Notes: generated from the sequence alone by a model not told the origin. A stretch of 64,000 nt of DNA from Bacillus sp. FJAT-42376 (GCF_003816055.1 NZ_CP033906.1:434001-498000), one strand, 5' to 3'; shown: positions 37,817-54,659, counted from the stretch's first letter. Program-made: numbers and translations.

Positions 37817-40800
37817 TTGCTAGATGTTAATAATTTTGAGTATATGAACATCGGACTTGCATCACCTGATAAGATCCGTTCCTGGTCTTTCGGGGAAGTG
37901 AAGAAGCCGGAAACAATCAACTACCGTACACTTAAGCCTGAAAAAGACGGTTTGTTCTGCGAACGTATTTTCGGACCTCAAAAGGACTGGGAGTGCCACT
38001 GCGGCAAATACAAGCGTGTCCGTTATAAAGGTGTCGTATGTGACCGATGCGGAGTTGAAGTAACCCGCGCGAAAGTCCGCCGCGAGCGTATGGGACACAT
38101 TGAGCTTGCTGCTCCAGTTTCCCACATTTGGTATTTCAAAGGAATTCCGAGCCGTATGGGTCTTGTTCTAGATATGTCCCCGCGTGCTCTTGAAGAGGTA
38201 ATCTATTTTGCATCTTATGTTGTAACGGAAACCGGGGACACTCCTCTTGAAAAGAAACAGCTTCTTTCCGAGAAAGAGTACCGTGCATACCGTGATAAAT
38301 ACGGCAGTACATTCCAGGCGTCCATGGGTGCTGAAGCAATCAAAAAGCTTCTTATGGATATTGATCCTGACAAAGATGTAGAACAGCTGAAGGAAGATTT
38401 GAAAACAGCACAAGGACAGCGCCGCACACGTGCGATTAAGCGCTTGGAAGTACTTGAAGCTTTCCGTGGTTCAGGAAACAATCCTTCATGGATGATTCTT
38501 GATGTCCTTCCGGTTATTCCTCCTGAACTTCGCCCGATGGTTCAGCTGGATGGCGGACGTTTCGCGACATCTGACTTGAACGACCTTTACCGCCGTGTAA
38601 TCAACCGGAACAACCGTCTGAAGCGTTTGCTTGATCTTGGAGCTCCAAGCATCATCGTTCAAAACGAAAAGCGTATGCTTCAGGAAGCAGTAGATGCACT
38701 GATTGATAACGGCCGACGCGGCCGTCCTGTAACAGGTCCTGGTAACCGTCCGCTAAAATCCCTTTCTCATATGCTTAAAGGGAAACAAGGGCGTTTCCGT
38801 CAAAATCTTCTTGGTAAACGTGTTGACTATTCAGGCCGTTCCGTAATCGTTGTAGGTCCGAACCTGAAAATGTACCAATGCGGTCTGCCGAAAGAAATGG
38901 CGCTAGAGCTATTCAAACCATTTGTCATGAAAGAGCTCGTTGAAAAAGGTCTTGCACATAATATTAAAAGTGCGAAACGTAAAATTGAACGCGTTCAGCC
39001 GGAAGTCTGGGACGTTCTTGAGTCAGTAATCAGGGAGCATCCTGTTCTTCTGAACCGTGCCCCTACACTTCACAGACTTGGTATTCAGGCTTTTGAACCG
39101 ACTCTTGTAGAAGGCCGCGCAATCCGCCTGCATCCGCTTGTATGTACAGCGTATAACGCAGACTTTGACGGAGACCAAATGGCTGTTCACGTACCGCTTT
39201 CAGCTGAAGCTCAAGCAGAAGCACGTATTCTCATGCTTGCAGCTCAGAACATCCTGAACCCTAAGGATGGAAAACCGGTTGTTACACCATCCCAGGATAT
39301 GGTTCTTGGGAACTATTACCTCACAATGGAGCGTGTAGGCGCTGTTGGGGAAGGTATGATCTTTAAAGATACAAATGAAGCCCTTATTGCTTACCAAAAC
39401 GGATATGTACATCTTCATACCCGTGTGGCAGTAGCCGCTTCATCTCTGGATAACGAAACTTTCACTGATGCTCAGAAGAAACAGCTTCTGATCACAACAG
39501 TAGGAAAGCTTGTCTTTAATGAAATCCTTCCGGCTTCATTCCCTTATATGAATGAGCCGACAAAAGGAAACATCGAAGAAAAGACTCCTGAGAAGTACTT
39601 CGTGGATCCAACAGTCAATGTGAAAGAGCATATTGCTAAACAAGAACAGGTTCCTCCGTTCAAAAAAGGCATTCTCGGAAGCATTATCGCTGAAATCTTT
39701 AAAAAGTTCCAAATCACTGAGACGTCCAAAATGCTGGACCGTTTGAAGGATCTTGGATTCAGATACTCTACAAAAGCCGGAATCACGGTTGGTGTAGCGG
39801 ATATCGTCGTATTGCGTGAGAAAGAAGAAATCCTGACTGAAGCCCAGGCGAAAGTCGATAACGTTCTTAAACAGTTCCGCCGCGGTCTGATTACAGAAGA
39901 AGAGCGCTATGAGCGCGTTATTTCTGTATGGAGTGCTGCGAAGGATACGATTCAGGGCAAATTGATGAAAACGCTGGATACGCGCAACCCGATCTTCATG
40001 ATGAGTGACTCTGGAGCCCGTGGTAACGCATCTAACTTTACACAGCTTGCCGGAATGCGCGGACTCATGGCCAACCCGGCCGGACGAATCATCGAACTTC
40101 CGATTAAGTCCAGTTTCCGTGAAGGTCTGACCGTATTGGAATACTTTATTTCTACACATGGAGCGCGTAAAGGTCTTGCCGATACAGCCCTTAAAACAGC
40201 CGACTCAGGTTACCTGACACGCCGACTTGTTGATGTTGCTCAAGATGTTATCATTCGTGATGACGACTGCGGAACAGACCGCGGACTTCTTGCAGAAGCA
40301 ATCAAAGAAGGCACAGAGGTTATTGAGAAGCTTGAAGAGCGTCTGATTGGACGTTACGCACGCAGAAACATTCTGCATCCAGAAACAGAAGAAATTCTTG
40401 TAGAAGAAAACGAACTGATTACAGAAGACCTGGCCCTTCAAATTGTCGAGTCCGGTATTGAATCTGTTTGGATCCGTTCTGCCTTTACATGTAATACACG
40501 CCACGGCGTATGTAAACGATGCTACGGCCGCAACCTGGCCACTGGTTCTGATGTTGAAGTGGGTGAAGCAGTTGGAATCATCGCTGCCCAATCCATTGGA
40601 GAACCGGGAACACAGCTTACTATGCGTACGTTCCATACAGGCGGAGTTGCAGGGGACGATATCACCCAAGGTTTGCCTCGTATCCAGGAGCTATTTGAAG
40701 CACGTAATCCTAAAGGTCAGGCAACGATCTCCGAAATTGACGGTATCGTAACAGAAGTAAATGAAGTTCGTGAAAAACAGCAGGAAATCGTTGTGCAGGG

Positions 40801-41416
40801 TGACGTTGAATCCCGTACGTACACAGCTCCTTACAACGCCCGCCTGAAAGTAGTAGAGGGCGATAAAGTGAAGCGCGGCCAAGAGCTTACAGAAGGTTCC
40901 ATCGACCCGAAAGAACTTCTGAAAGTGAAAGATACTCAGGCTGTGCAGGAATACCTTCTTCGTGAAGTGCAAAAAGTATACCGTATGCAAGGGGTAGAAA
41001 TTGGCGATAAGCACGTTGAAGTTATGGTTCGTCAAATGCTCCGCAAAATCAGAGTAATTGAAGCTGGGGACACGGATGTACTGCCGGGAACACTTCTCGA
41101 CATCCATCAGTTCACAGATGCGAACAGAAAAGTCTTGATCGAAGGAAAACGACCTGCTACAGGCCGTCCAGTTCTTCTGGGTATTACGAAAGCATCTCTT
41201 GAAACGGATTCCTTCTTATCTGCCGCATCCTTCCAGGAAACGACTCGTGTCCTGACAGATGCAGCGATTAAAGGAAAACGTGACGAGCTTCTCGGACTGA
41301 AAGAGAATGTCATCATCGGTAAGCTGGTTCCAGCCGGTACAGGTATGAACCGCTACCGTAAAGTACAGCCAATCTCACAAGTTCAATCGAGCCCGGACAC
41401 GGTTACCGTAGATTAA
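37817..41416 (+). CDS. rpoC: RNA polymerase beta' subunit
   Basis: The 1199-residue beta' subunit carries the catalytic centre. It shows the zinc ribbon C60, C62, C75, C78, the Mg-binding NADFDGD with D449, D451 and D453, the rudder and lid region around [23 protein letters not shown] (in two parts), and the second zinc cluster near [15 protein letters not shown]. The start is TTG 37817 after AAAGGGAGGT; an in-frame ATG at 37796 lies upstream of that site. Length equals that of B. subtilis. Confidence 0.98.
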   Translation: MLDVNNFEYMNIGLASPDKIRSWSFGEVKKPETINYRTLKPEKDGLFCERIFGPQKDWECHCGKYKRVRYKGVVCDRCGVEVTRAKVRRERMGHIELAAPVSHIWYFKGIPSRMGLVLDMSPRALEEVIYFASYVVTETGDTPLEKKQLLSEKEYRAYRDKYGSTFQASMGAEAIKKLLMDIDPDKDVEQLKEDLKTAQGQRRTRAIKRLEVLEAFRGSGNNPSWMILDVLPVIPPELRPMVQLDGGRFATSDLNDLYRRVINRNNRLKRLLDLGAPSIIVQNEKRMLQEAVDALIDNGRRGRPVTGPGNRPLKSLSHMLKGKQGRFRQNLLGKRVDYSGRSVIVVGPNLKMYQCGLPKEMALELFKPFVMKELVEKGLAHNIKSAKRKIERVQPEVWDVLESVIREHPVLLNRAPTLHRLGIQAFEPTLVEGRAIRLHPLVCTAYNADFDGDQMAVHVPLSAEAQAEARILMLAAQNILNPKDGKPVVTPSQDMVLGNYYLTMERVGAVGEGMIFKDTNEALIAYQNGYVHLHTRVAVAASSLDNETFTDAQKKQLLITTVGKLVFNEILPASFPYMNEPTKGNIEEKTPEKYFVDPTVNVKEHIAKQEQVPPFKKGILGSIIAEIFKKFQITETSKMLDRLKDLGFRYSTKAGITVGVADIVVLREKEEILTEAQAKVDNVLKQFRRGLITEEERYERVISVWSAAKDTIQGKLMKTLDTRNPIFMMSDSGARGNASNFTQLAGMRGLMANPAGRIIELPIKSSFREGLTVLEYFISTHGARKGLADTALKTADSGYLTRRLVDVAQDVIIRDDDCGTDRGLLAEAIKEGTEVIEKLEERLIGRYARRNILHPETEEILVEENELITEDLALQIVESGIESVWIRSAFTCNTRHGVCKRCYGRNLATGSDVEVGEAVGIIAAQSIGEPGTQLTMRTFHTGGVAGDDITQGLPRIQELFEARNPKGQATISEIDGIVTEVNEVREKQQEIVVQGDVESRTYTAPYNARLKVVEGDKVKRGQELTEGSIDPKELLKVKDTQAVQEYLLREVQKVYRMQGVEIGDKHVEVMVRQMLRKIRVIEAGDTDVLPGTLLDIHQFTDANRKVLIEGKRPATGRPVLLGITKASLETDSFLSAASFQETTRVLTDAAIKGKRDELLGLKENVIIGKLVPAGTGMNRYRKVQPISQVQSSPDTVTVD

Positions 41417-41420
41417 TATG

Positions 41421-41473
41421 AGAGATGGATGTCTTCATAGGTTTCTTTTGAAACCGTGTTGACATCCATCTCT
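41421..41473 (+). other. Long compound hairpin after rpoC
   Basis: AGAGATGGATGTC (41421-41433) is perfectly complementary to GACATCCATCTCT (41461-41473). Within the loop, GGTTTC (41440-41445) pairs with GAAACC (41450-41455). No T run follows, so a classical terminator is unlikely. It lies 5 bp after rpoC. Confidence 0.6.
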
Positions 41474-41533
41474 TCCAATGTTAAGATATTCAAGGTGCTC
41501 GATTCTACCTGTTGCTTTGGAGGATATACTTCA

Positions 41534-41779
41534 ATGTCTTATGAAAAAGTATCACAGGCAGCAAACATTATTGTTGGTACGAAGCAAACGCTGAAGGCAC
41601 TTCAGCAAGGTTCCGTCAAGGAGCTTCTCATTGCAGAGGACGCTGATCCCCGAATTACATCTGCCGTTGCTCAGATGGCTAAGGAAAAGAAAGTCCCTGT
41701 AACTGAAGTAGATTCTATGAAAAAGCTTGGAAAAGCTTGCGGAATTGAAGTTGGCGCCGCAGCCGTAGCCATTACCTAA
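41534..41779 (+). CDS. rplGB: L7Ae-family ribosomal protein (YbxF type)
   Basis: An 81-residue protein of the L7Ae/L30e/S12e/Gadd45 family, which binds kink-turns in RNA. It contains [22 protein letters not shown] (given as two adjoining parts: [10 protein letters not shown] and [12 protein letters not shown]) and a C-terminal [14 protein letters not shown] chose ATG 41534, with GGAGGATAT upstream; the frame is open further upstream but overlaps the hairpin. Its role in the ribosome is not settled. It is the first gene of the str operon here. Confidence 0.88.
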   Translation: MSYEKVSQAANIIVGTKQTLKALQQGSVKELLIAEDADPRITSAVAQMAKEKKVPVTEVDSMKKLGKACGIEVGAAAVAIT

Positions 41780-41782
41780 TAA

Positions 41783-42310
<528 letters not shown>

Positions 42311-42350
42311 TTGAACAAAATAGAATCACTTCGTGAAAGGAGGAAAAAAC

Positions 42351-42821
42351 ATGCCTCGTAAAGGTCCTGTTACAAAAAGAGACGTATTGCCAGATCCACT
42401 TTACAATTCCAAATTGGTTACTCGTTTGGTAAACCGCATTATGGTTGACGGTAAAAGAGGAAAAGCACAAACCATTCTTTATTCTGCACTTGATACAATC
42501 AAGGAGCGCAGCGGTAAAGAGCCAATGGAAGTGTTCGAACAAGCGCTTAAAAATATCATGCCAGTTCTAGAAGTTAAAGCTCGCCGTGTAGGTGGAGCAA
42601 ACTACCAAGTACCAGTAGAGGTGCGTCCTGACCGCCGTACTACACTTGGACTTCGCTGGTTAGTAAACTACGCTCGTCTTCGTGGTGAGAAAACCATGGA
42701 AGAGCGTCTAGCTAACGAGATTCTTGACGCAGCCAACAACACTGGTGCAGCAGTTAAGAAACGTGAAGACACGCACAAAATGGCAGAAGCGAACAAAGCA
42801 TTCGCTCACTACCGCTGGTAA
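42351..42821 (+). CDS. rpsG: 30S ribosomal protein S7
   Basis: S7 nucleates assembly of the 30S head and contacts E-site tRNA. The 156-residue protein starts [20 protein letters not shown] and has the conserved [17 protein letters not shown] segment. I chose ATG 42351, with GAAAGGAGG upstream. It sits 40 bp after rpsL and 53 bp before fusA in the str operon. Confidence 0.97.
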   Translation: MPRKGPVTKRDVLPDPLYNSKLVTRLVNRIMVDGKRGKAQTILYSALDTIKERSGKEPMEVFEQALKNIMPVLEVKARRVGGANYQVPVEVRPDRRTTLGLRWLVNYARLRGEKTMEERLANEILDAANNTGAAVKKREDTHKMAEANKAFAHYRW

Positions 42822-42874
42822 GATCGAAATTAAAAACCCACTAATCCTCTTTATAGGAAGGAGAAGTTACTAAG

Positions 42875-44953
42875 ATGGCAAGAGAGTTCTCCTTAGACAA
42901 AACTCGTAATATCGGGATCATGGCTCACATCGACGCTGGTAAAACAACGACGACAGAACGGATCTTGTTCTACACTGGACGTATTCATAAAATTGGTGAA
43001 ACGCACGAAGGTGCTTCACAAATGGACTGGATGGAACAGGAACAAGAGCGCGGAATCACCATTACATCTGCAGCAACAACTGCATCATGGAAAGGTTACC
43101 GCGTAAACATCATCGATACACCAGGACACGTAGACTTCACTGTTGAAGTTGAACGTTCCCTGCGTGTATTGGATGGTGCTGTAGCTGTACTTGATGCACA
43201 ATCCGGCGTTGAGCCTCAAACTGAAACAGTTTGGCGCCAGGCTACTACTTACGGCGTGCCTCGTGTAGTTTTCGTCAACAAAATGGATAAAATCGGTGCG
43301 GATTTCCTTTATTCCGTAAAAACGATGCATGACCGCCTTCAGGCTAATGCTCACCCGATCCAGCTTCCTATCGGTGCTGAAGACAACTTCGAAGGAATTA
43401 TCGATCTAGTAGAAAACGTTGCATACTTCTACGAAGATGACTTGGGAACTCGTTCCGAAGCAAAAGAAATTCCTGAAGATTATCAAGAACTTGCTGAAGA
43501 ATGGCGCAGCAAGCTAATTGAAGCAGTAGCAGAGCTTGACGAAGAATTAATGATGAAATATCTTGACGGTGAAGAGCTTACGGTTGATGAAATCAAAGCT
43601 GCAATCCGCAAAGGTACTTGCGACGTTGAATTCTATCCTGTTATCTGTGGTTCTGCCTTCAAAAACAAAGGTGTACAATTGATGCTGGATGCGGTACTTG
43701 ATTACCTTCCTGCACCAACTGATGTACCGGCGATCAAAGGAATTCTTCCGGATTCCGAAGAAGAAGTTCTTCGTAAATCCAGTGACGATGAGCCGTTCGC
43801 TGCTCTTGCGTTCAAAGTAATGACAGATCCATATGTAGGGAAGCTTACTTTCTTCCGTGTGTACTCTGGCGTGCTTAACTCTGGTTCTTACGTACAAAAC
43901 TCCACGAAAGGTAAGCGTGAGCGCGTAGGACGTATCCTGCAAATGCATGCTAACTCCCGTGAAGAGATCTCTACTGTATACTCAGGCGATATCGCTGCTG
44001 CAGTAGGATTGAAAGATACAACAACTGGTGATACTCTATGTGATGAAAAGAGCCTTGTAATCTTAGAATCCATGGAATTCCCAGAGCCGGTTATCTCTCT
44101 ATCTGTTGAGCCTAAATCAAAAGCTGACCAAGACAAAATGTCTACAGCTCTGACTAAGCTTTCTGAAGAGGATCCGACATTCCGTGCTCATACTGATCCA
44201 GAGACTGGACAAACCATTATCTCCGGTATGGGTGAGCTTCACCTTGATATCATCGTTGACCGTATGCGTCGCGAATTCAAAGTTGAAGCAAACGTAGGGG
44301 CTCCTCAAGTAGCCTACCGCGAAACTTTCCGTGCTGCTGCTAAGGTAGAAGGTAAGTTTGCCCGCCAATCCGGTGGACGCGGTCAATTCGGACACGTTTG
44401 GATCGAATTCGAGCCAAACGAAGAAGGAAAAGGCTTTGAGTTCCAAAACAAAATCGTCGGTGGGGTTGTTCCTCGTGAATATGTACCAGCTGTACAAGCA
44501 GGTCTAGAGGATTCAATGAAAAACGGTGTCCTTGCAGGATATCCGCTAATCGATGTAAAAGCTGCACTTGTTGATGGTTCTTACCATGATGTCGACTCCA
44601 GTGAGATGGCATTTAAAGTAGCAGCATCCCTAGCGCTTAAAAACGCTATCTCCAAATGTAGCCCGGTTATCCTTGAGCCTGTTATGAAGGTTGAAGTTGT
44701 TATTCCGGATGAGTACATGGGAGATATCATGGGTGATATCACTTCTCGCCGTGGACGCGTAGAAGGTATGGATGCACGCGGTAACGCTCAAGTTGTCCGT
44801 GCAATGGTTCCACTTTCTGAAATGTTCGGATATGCAACTGCGTTGCGTTCCAACACTCAAGGACGCGGAGTATTCTCCATGCACTTCGATCACTACGAAG
44901 AAGTTCCAAAATCGATTTCTGAAGAAATCATCAAAAAAAATAAAGGCGAGTAA
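42875..44953 (+). CDS. fusA: Elongation factor G
   Basis: EF-G drives translocation by GTP hydrolysis. The 692-residue protein has the P loop AHIDAGKT at 17-24, the switch region [19 protein letters not shown] and [10 protein letters not shown] guanine-specificity motif, then domains II to V ending in a KSISEEI tail. It is a full-length, ordinary FusA rather than a resistance paralogue. The start ATG 42875 has GGAAGGAGAAG upstream. Confidence 0.98.
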   Translation: MAREFSLDKTRNIGIMAHIDAGKTTTTERILFYTGRIHKIGETHEGASQMDWMEQEQERGITITSAATTASWKGYRVNIIDTPGHVDFTVEVERSLRVLDGAVAVLDAQSGVEPQTETVWRQATTYGVPRVVFVNKMDKIGADFLYSVKTMHDRLQANAHPIQLPIGAEDNFEGIIDLVENVAYFYEDDLGTRSEAKEIPEDYQELAEEWRSKLIEAVAELDEELMMKYLDGEELTVDEIKAAIRKGTCDVEFYPVICGSAFKNKGVQLMLDAVLDYLPAPTDVPAIKGILPDSEEEVLRKSSDDEPFAALAFKVMTDPYVGKLTFFRVYSGVLNSGSYVQNSTKGKRERVGRILQMHANSREEISTVYSGDIAAAVGLKDTTTGDTLCDEKSLVILESMEFPEPVISLSVEPKSKADQDKMSTALTKLSEEDPTFRAHTDPETGQTIISGMGELHLDIIVDRMRREFKVEANVGAPQVAYRETFRAAAKVEGKFARQSGGRGQFGHVWIEFEPNEEGKGFEFQNKIVGGVVPREYVPAVQAGLEDSMKNGVLAGYPLIDVKAALVDGSYHDVDSSEMAFKVAASLALKNAISKCSPVILEPVMKVEVVIPDEYMGDIMGDITSRRGRVEGMDARGNAQVVRAMVPLSEMFGYATALRSNTQGRGVFSMHFDHYEEVPKSISEEIIKKNKGE

Positions 44954-45066
44954 TTGATTTTACCACTTTATTAAAGTATAACTACTTATGTAACCTCAGA
45001 AGGCAGGTACAATCCTGCTTTCTGAATCAAAATAACTAACTCAATTATCTAAGGGAGGCATTTCGA

Positions 45067-46257
45067 ATGGGTAAAGAAAAATTCGACCGTTCCAAAACAC
45101 ATGCCAATATCGGTACAATTGGACACGTTGACCACGGTAAAACAACTCTAACAGCTGCAATCACTACTGTACTTGCTAAACGCAGCGGTAAAGGTGCAGC
45201 GATGGCTTATGATATGATCGATGCTGCTCCAGAAGAGCGCGAGCGCGGAATCACAATCTCAACTGCACACGTTGAGTACGAAACTGAAACACGCCACTAT
45301 GCACACGTTGACTGCCCAGGACATGCTGACTATGTTAAAAACATGATCACTGGTGCTGCTCAAATGGACGGCGGAATCCTAGTAGTATCTGCTGCTGACG
45401 GCCCAATGCCGCAAACTCGTGAGCACATCCTTCTTTCTCGTCAAGTAGGTGTTCCTTACCTAGTTGTATTCATGAACAAATGTGACATGGTAGACGACGA
45501 AGAATTGCTAGAACTAGTTGAAATGGAAGTTCGTGACCTTCTTTCTGAGTACGATTTCCCTGGCGACGACATTCCAGTAATCAAAGGTTCTGCTCTTAAA
45601 GCTCTTGAAGGAGAAGCTGAGTGGGAAGAGAAAATCGTTGAACTAATGAACGCAGTTGACGAATACATCCCAACTCCAGAGCGCGACATCGAAAAACCAT
45701 TCATGATGCCTGTTGAGGACGTATTCTCAATCACTGGCCGTGGAACAGTTGCAACTGGACGTGTTGAGCGTGGACAAGTTAAAGTCGGTGACGTAATCGA
45801 AATCATCGGTCTTGCTGAAGAGCCAAAATCGACAACTGTAACAGGTGTTGAAATGTTCCGTAAACTTCTTGACTATGCTGAAGCTGGAGACAACATCGGT
45901 GCACTTCTTCGTGGAGTAGCTCGTGAAGATATCCAACGTGGACAAGTTCTTGCTAAGCCAGGAACAATCACTCCACACACAAAGTTCAAAGCAGAAGTTT
46001 ATGTACTATCTAAAGAAGAGGGTGGACGTCACACTCCATTCTTCACTAACTACCGTCCTCAGTTCTACTTCCGTACAACTGACGTAACTGGTATCTGCAA
46101 CCTTCCTGAAGGTGTAGAAATGGTTATGCCTGGCGACAACATCGAAATGACGGTTGAGCTTATCGCTCCAATCGCGATCGAAGAAGGTACTAAATTCTCT
46201 ATCCGTGAGGGTGGACGTACTGTAGGCGCTGGAGTAGTTGCTACAATCACTGAGTAA
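45067..46257 (+). CDS. tuf: Elongation factor Tu
   Basis: EF-Tu carries aminoacyl-tRNA to the ribosome. The 396-residue protein has the P loop GHVDHGKT at 19-26, [15 protein letters not shown] and NKCDMV motifs and three domains ending in [14 protein letters not shown]. Strong codon bias marks it as highly expressed. It lies 113 bp after fusA and is followed by a strong terminator, ending the str operon. Confidence 0.98.
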   Translation: MGKEKFDRSKTHANIGTIGHVDHGKTTLTAAITTVLAKRSGKGAAMAYDMIDAAPEERERGITISTAHVEYETETRHYAHVDCPGHADYVKNMITGAAQMDGGILVVSAADGPMPQTREHILLSRQVGVPYLVVFMNKCDMVDDEELLELVEMEVRDLLSEYDFPGDDIPVIKGSALKALEGEAEWEEKIVELMNAVDEYIPTPERDIEKPFMMPVEDVFSITGRGTVATGRVERGQVKVGDVIEIIGLAEEPKSTTVTGVEMFRKLLDYAEAGDNIGALLRGVAREDIQRGQVLAKPGTITPHTKFKAEVYVLSKEEGGRHTPFFTNYRPQFYFRTTDVTGICNLPEGVEMVMPGDNIEMTVELIAPIAIEEGTKFSIREGGRTVGAGVVATITE

Positions 46258-46270
46258 TCAGTATTGAAAA

Positions 46271-46297
46271 AACGAGCGAGTCATCGCTCGTTTTTTC
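46271..46297 (+). terminator. Terminator after tuf
   Basis: AACGAGCGA (46271-46279) pairs with TCGCTCGTT (46284-46292) around GTCA, followed by T residues. It is preceded by an A run, so it may act in both directions. Confidence 0.92.
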
Positions 46298-46327
46298 TTA
46301 TTTCTACTATATAATAGGTTTTCCTTG

Positions 46328-46365
46328 AGGCTCTTCCATCTGCATATGGGAGAGCCTTTCATTTT
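46328..46365 (+). terminator. Second hairpin after tuf
   Basis: AGGCTCTTCCAT (46328-46339) pairs over 12 bp with ATGGGAGAGCCT (46346-46357), with one G-U, around CTGCAT. TTCATTTT follows. It probably backs up the first terminator and isolates the S10 promoters. Confidence 0.6.
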
Positions 46366-46438
46366 GTATCGGCAGGGCAGGCACGCAGCATGATGCAAGA
46401 GTAAAATTGTCCGTCATAAACAATTATCTGGCGGGGAC

Positions 46439-46467
46439 TTGAAATCCCGCCTAAAAAAAGGTATAAT
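46439..46467 (+). promoter_or_regulatory. S10 operon promoter, upstream
   Basis: TTGAAA (46439-46444) and a perfect TATAAT (46462-46467) are separated by 17 bp. The -35 box lies within the loop of a GGCGGG/CCCGCC inverted repeat (46430-46451). Confidence 0.8.
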
Positions 46468-46507
46468 ATCTGAGGTGCGTAAAAGACAAAGAAATATTTA
46501 TTTCTTC

Positions 46508-46536
46508 TTGCAACTGACGCTCTTTTTTTATATAAT
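46508..46536 (+). promoter_or_regulatory. S10 operon promoter, downstream
   Basis: TTGCAA (46508-46513) and a perfect TATAAT (46531-46536) are separated by 17 bp, 69 bp downstream of the first promoter. A leader of about 125 nt leads to rpsJ. Confidence 0.75.
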
Positions 46537-46630
46537 AGTGAATGTTGGTCTTTGACTGCGATGATGTGAGAGGTTGCTGACACACCCGGCCGCTTTGCCA
46601 TGGCGAGTGTGTGAGGGAAATTCTCACTGA

Positions 46631-46978
<348 letters not shown>

Positions 46979-47019
46979 TGTTCATTATTATATAGCAGAA
47001 AAAATAGGAGGTGTGACGA

Positions 47020-47649
47020 ATGACCAAAGGAATCTTAGGTAGAAAAATCGGTATGACGCAAGTATTTGCTGAAAACGGCGATCTTATCCCAGTTACAGTT
47101 GTAGAAGCTGCTCCAAACGTAGTTCTTCAAGTGAAAACGGCTGAAATCGACGGTTACGAAGCAGTTCAGGTTGGTTTTGATGACAAACGTGAAAAACTTG
47201 CAAACAAACCGTCTAAAGGTCACGTTGCAAAAGCAAACACTGCGCCTAAGCGCTTCATTAAGGAATTTCGTGGAGTAAGCGCAGCAGACTACGAAGTTGG
47301 TCAGGAAGTCAAAGTAGAAGTATTCTCCGCTGGAGATACAGTAGATGTAACAGGAACTTCAAAAGGTAAAGGATTCCAAGGTTCTATTAAACGCCACGGA
47401 CAATCCCGCGGACCAATGTCCCACGGTTCACGCTACCACCGCCGCCCAGGTTCAATGGGTCCTGTTGCTCCAAACCGCGTATTCAAAAACAAACTTCTCC
47501 CTGGACGTATGGGTGGAGAGCGCGTAACAGTACAAAACCTTGAGATCGTGAAAGTAGACGCAGAGCGTAACCTTCTTTTGATCAAAGGTAACGTACCTGG
47601 TCCAAGAAAATCTCTAGTTACTGTAAAATCTGCAGTAAAATCCAAATAA
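47020..47649 (+). CDS. rplC: 50S ribosomal protein L3
   Basis: The 209-residue L3 reaches to the peptidyl-transferase centre and starts 50S assembly. It has the N-terminal [19 protein letters not shown] and the central [19 protein letters not shown] loop that touches 23S rRNA; the loop is intact. A TAGGAGGTGTG site precedes ATG 47020. The gap to rpsJ is 41 bp. Confidence 0.97.
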   Translation: MTKGILGRKIGMTQVFAENGDLIPVTVVEAAPNVVLQVKTAEIDGYEAVQVGFDDKREKLANKPSKGHVAKANTAPKRFIKEFRGVSAADYEVGQEVKVEVFSAGDTVDVTGTSKGKGFQGSIKRHGQSRGPMSHGSRYHRRPGSMGPVAPNRVFKNKLLPGRMGGERVTVQNLEIVKVDAERNLLLIKGNVPGPRKSLVTVKSAVKSK

Positions 47650-47676
47650 CTTTTCCGAGAAAGGAGGAAATGGATT

Positions 47677-48300
47677 ATGCCAAAAGTTACTATGTTAAAC
47701 CAAAGCGGAGCTAACGCTGGTGAAATCGAACTGAACGATTCTATCTTCGGTATCGAGCCAAACCAAGCTGTTCTTTTCGAAGCGGTTATCATGCAAAGAG
47801 CTTCCTTAAGACAAGGAAACGCTAAAGTAAAAAATCGTTCTGAAGTTCGTGGCGGAGGACGCAAACCTTGGCGCCAAAAAGGAACTGGACGTGCTCGTCA
47901 AGGATCTATCCGTTCACCGCAATGGCGCGGAGGAGGAGTAGTTTTCGGACCGACACCTCGTTCTTATGCTTACAAACTACCTAAAAAAGTACGCCGTCTG
48001 GCTATCAAATCTGCTTTGTCATCCAAAGTACAAGACAGCAAATTTGTTGTTCTTGAGGATCTGACACTGGATGCTGTAAAAACAAAGGAAATGGCTTCTA
48101 TCCTAAAAGCTATTTCAGTTGAGAAAAAAGCATTGATCGTTACTGCTGATGTTAACGAGAAAGTATCCCTTTCTGCACGTAACATCCAGGGCATCACTGT
48201 TGTTGCAGCTGACGGTATCAACGTTCTTGACGTACTGAACCATGAAAAGCTAATTATGACGAAAGCTGCGGTGCAAAAAGTAGAGGAGGTGCTTGCATAA
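47677..48300 (+). CDS. rplD: 50S ribosomal protein L4
   Basis: The 207-residue L4 lines the exit tunnel. The tunnel loop reads [20 protein letters not shown] and appears unaltered, so there is no sign of macrolide-resistance changes. A GAAAGGAGGAAA site precedes ATG 47677. Its stop codon overlaps the rplW start by one base (TAATG), so the two are translationally coupled. Confidence 0.97.
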   Translation: MPKVTMLNQSGANAGEIELNDSIFGIEPNQAVLFEAVIMQRASLRQGNAKVKNRSEVRGGGRKPWRQKGTGRARQGSIRSPQWRGGGVVFGPTPRSYAYKLPKKVRRLAIKSALSSKVQDSKFVVLEDLTLDAVKTKEMASILKAISVEKKALIVTADVNEKVSLSARNIQGITVVAADGINVLDVLNHEKLIMTKAAVQKVEEVLA

Positions 48301-48587
48301 TGAAAGATCCTCGTGATATTATTAAGCGCCCCGTGATCACTGAAAATTCTACTGACATTATGGCTGACAGAAAATATACGTTTGAAGTAGACGTAAGAGC
48401 TAACAAAACGGAAGTTAAAGATGCTGTAGAAGCAATTTTCGGTGTGAAAGTAGCGAAAGTCAACGTTATGAATTACAAAGGTAAATTCAGACGCGTCGGC
48501 CGTTACAGCGGACTTACAAATCGCAGAAGAAAAGCAATCATTACATTGACTGCTGACTCTAAAGAAATCGAACTTTTTGAAGTTTAA
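48300..48587 (+). CDS. rplW: 50S ribosomal protein L23
   Basis: The 95-residue L23 sits at the tunnel exit and docks trigger factor and the signal recognition particle. It starts [15 protein letters not shown] and contains [20 protein letters not shown]. Its start codon shares a base with the rplD stop; the ribosome binding site AGAGGAGGTG lies inside rplD. Confidence 0.97.
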   Translation: MKDPRDIIKRPVITENSTDIMADRKYTFEVDVRANKTEVKDAVEAIFGVKVAKVNVMNYKGKFRRVGRYSGLTNRRRKAIITLTADSKEIELFEV

Positions 48588-48598
48588 TATATAAGTGA

Positions 48599-49444
<846 letters not shown>

Positions 49445-49501
49445 CGTGACTGAACTACGGTTCATCCGAACCGTAGCGCAATCACGAAGGGAGGTACTCG
49501 C

Positions 49502-49780
49502 ATGGGTCGCAGCTTGAAAAAAGGACCTTTCGTGGATGATCATTTGATGGTTAAAGTGGAAAAATTGAATGAAACTGAAAAGAAGCAAGTAATTAAAACT
49601 TGGTCTCGCCGTTCTACAATTTTCCCTCAATTCATCGGTCACACGATCGCTGTATATGATGGACGCAAACACGTTCCTGTATATGTTACGGAAGACATGG
49701 TTGGCCACAAGTTAGGTGAATTTGCACCTTCTCGTACTTACAAAGGCCACGGTAACGATGATAAAAAAACAAGACGCTAA
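49502..49780 (+). CDS. rpsS: 30S ribosomal protein S19
   Basis: The 92-residue S19 lies in the 30S head near the A site. It has [16 protein letters not shown] at the start and [14 protein letters not shown] near the end. GAAGGGAGGTAC precedes ATG 49502. The 57-bp gap after rplB holds a short GAACTACGGTTC/GAACCGTAG hairpin-like repeat. Confidence 0.97.
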   Translation: MGRSLKKGPFVDDHLMVKVEKLNETEKKQVIKTWSRRSTIFPQFIGHTIAVYDGRKHVPVYVTEDMVGHKLGEFAPSRTYKGHGNDDKKTRR

Positions 49781-49797
49781 TGAGAGGAGGCATTTAA

Positions 49798-51428
<1,631 letters not shown>

Positions 51429-51434
51429 ACCTGA

Positions 51435-51713
<279 letters not shown>

Positions 51714-51753
51714 TAAATGTTCGGATAGTTAATTCCGAAGGGAGGTAACGTGA

Positions 51754-52122
<369 letters not shown>

Positions 52123-52161
52123 TTTTAAAAATGATTGCCTTACTAAGGAGGTGCGGACAAG

Positions 52162-52473
52162 ATGCATGTTAAAAAAGGTGATAATGTAATGGTTATCTCT
52201 GGTAAGGATAAAGGCAAGCAAGGAAAAGTGCTTGAAGCTTACCCTAAGAAAGACCGTGTGCTAGTTGAAGGTGTGAACGTTGTTAAAAAACACTCTAAAC
52301 CAACACAAGCAAACACTCAAGGTGGAATCGTCAGCCAAGAGTCGCCAATCCATGTATCCAACGTAATGCTGATCGACCCTAAAAGCGGCGAGCCAACTCG
52401 TATCGGCTATAAAACGGTTGACGGCAAAAAAGTACGTGTTGCAAACAAATCTGGTGAATCTCTAGATAAATAG
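52162..52473 (+). CDS. rplX: 50S ribosomal protein L24
   Basis: The 103-residue L24 is an assembly initiator with a KOW motif: [20 protein letters not shown] begins it, followed by [29 protein letters not shown] precedes ATG 52162. This KOW protein is distinct from the decayed KOW gene near infA. Confidence 0.97.
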   Translation: MHVKKGDNVMVISGKDKGKQGKVLEAYPKKDRVLVEGVNVVKKHSKPTQANTQGGIVSQESPIHVSNVMLIDPKSGEPTRIGYKTVDGKKVRVANKSGESLDK

Positions 52474-52498
52474 TAACTAAGGAAGGGAGGTCTATCAT

Positions 52499-53244
<746 letters not shown>

Positions 53245-53254
53245 TACCCCATAA

Positions 53255-53674
<420 letters not shown>

Positions 53675-53702
53675 TAAGTTAAAAAGAATGGAGGTGTAAA
53701 TT

Positions 53703-54239
53703 ATGTCTCGTGTCGGTAAAAAACTGCTTGAGATTCCATCTGATGTTACAATCAAAATGAACGAGAACACGGTTACGGTTAAAGGTCCTAAAGGGGAATT
53801 GACTCGTACATTCCACCCGGACATTACGATTTCCATTGAGGAAAACATTCTAACTGTATCACGTCCTTCCGATCATAAAGATCACCGTGCTCTTCACGGT
53901 ACAACTCGCAGCATTCTTGGAAACATGGTTGAAGGTGTTTCTAAAGGCTTCGAAAAAGGATTAGAACTAGTTGGTGTAGGTTACCGTGCTACTAAATCCG
54001 GAAACAAACTGATTCTAAACGTTGGTTACTCTCACCCTGTTGAGATCACACCGGAACAAGGAATCGAAATTGAAGTGCCTTCACAAACGAAAATCATCGT
54101 TAAAGGTACTGATAAAGAGCGCGTTGGAGCGATTGCTTCCAACATCCGTGCGACTCGCCCGCCTGAGCCTTATAAAGGTAAAGGAGTTCGCTATGAAGGT
54201 GAATTTGTACGCCGTAAAGAAGGTAAAACTGCGAAGTAA
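53703..54239 (+). CDS. rplF: 50S ribosomal protein L6
   Basis: The 178-residue L6 lies near the factor-binding site. It begins [20 protein letters not shown] and ends with the rRNA-binding [31 protein letters not shown] precedes ATG 53703. It is 28 bp after rpsH. Confidence 0.97.
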   Translation: MSRVGKKLLEIPSDVTIKMNENTVTVKGPKGELTRTFHPDITISIEENILTVSRPSDHKDHRALHGTTRSILGNMVEGVSKGFEKGLELVGVGYRATKSGNKLILNVGYSHPVEITPEQGIEIEVPSQTKIIVKGTDKERVGAIASNIRATRPPEPYKGKGVRYEGEFVRRKEGKTAK

Positions 54240-54273
54240 TGCCGCTTAATGGCCTAAGAAAGGAGTGACCCTG

Positions 54274-54636
54274 ATGATCACAAAAGCTAGCAAAAATTCT
54301 GTGCGTAAAAGAAGACATGCTCGTGTACGTGCGAAACTCTTCGGAACGGCTGAAAGACCTCGTCTAAACGTGTTCCGTTCTAATAAACACATTTATGCTC
54401 AACTGATCGACGATACAAACGGTGTAACAATCGTAAGTGCTTCTTCCATGGAGAAAGATTTAAATCTTGATTCTACTGCGAACCTTGAAGCAGCTCAGAA
54501 AGTTGGAGAGCTTGTTGCAAAACGTGCCGTTGATAAAGGTCATAAATCTATCGTATTTGATCGTGGAGGATACCTGTACCACGGTCGTATCAAAGCTCTT
54601 GCTGACGCTGCCCGCGAAGCTGGACTTGAATTTTAA
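54274..54636 (+). CDS. rplR: 50S ribosomal protein L18
   Basis: The 120-residue L18 binds 5S rRNA. It has the basic N-terminus ([20 protein letters not shown]) and the C-terminal [21 protein letters not shown] chose ATG 54274, with AAAGGAGTGAC upstream; the in-frame GTG at 54265 lies within the ribosome binding site. Confidence 0.97.
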   Translation: MITKASKNSVRKRRHARVRAKLFGTAERPRLNVFRSNKHIYAQLIDDTNGVTIVSASSMEKDLNLDSTANLEAAQKVGELVAKRAVDKGHKSIVFDRGGYLYHGRIKALADAAREAGLEF

Positions 54637-54659
54637 TCGGAAAAGGAGGGAAACACAGT

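Noticed and set aside
39536..40159. 207-codon frame on the minus strand in rpoC
   Set aside because: It is an antisense shadow of rpoC with no independent support.
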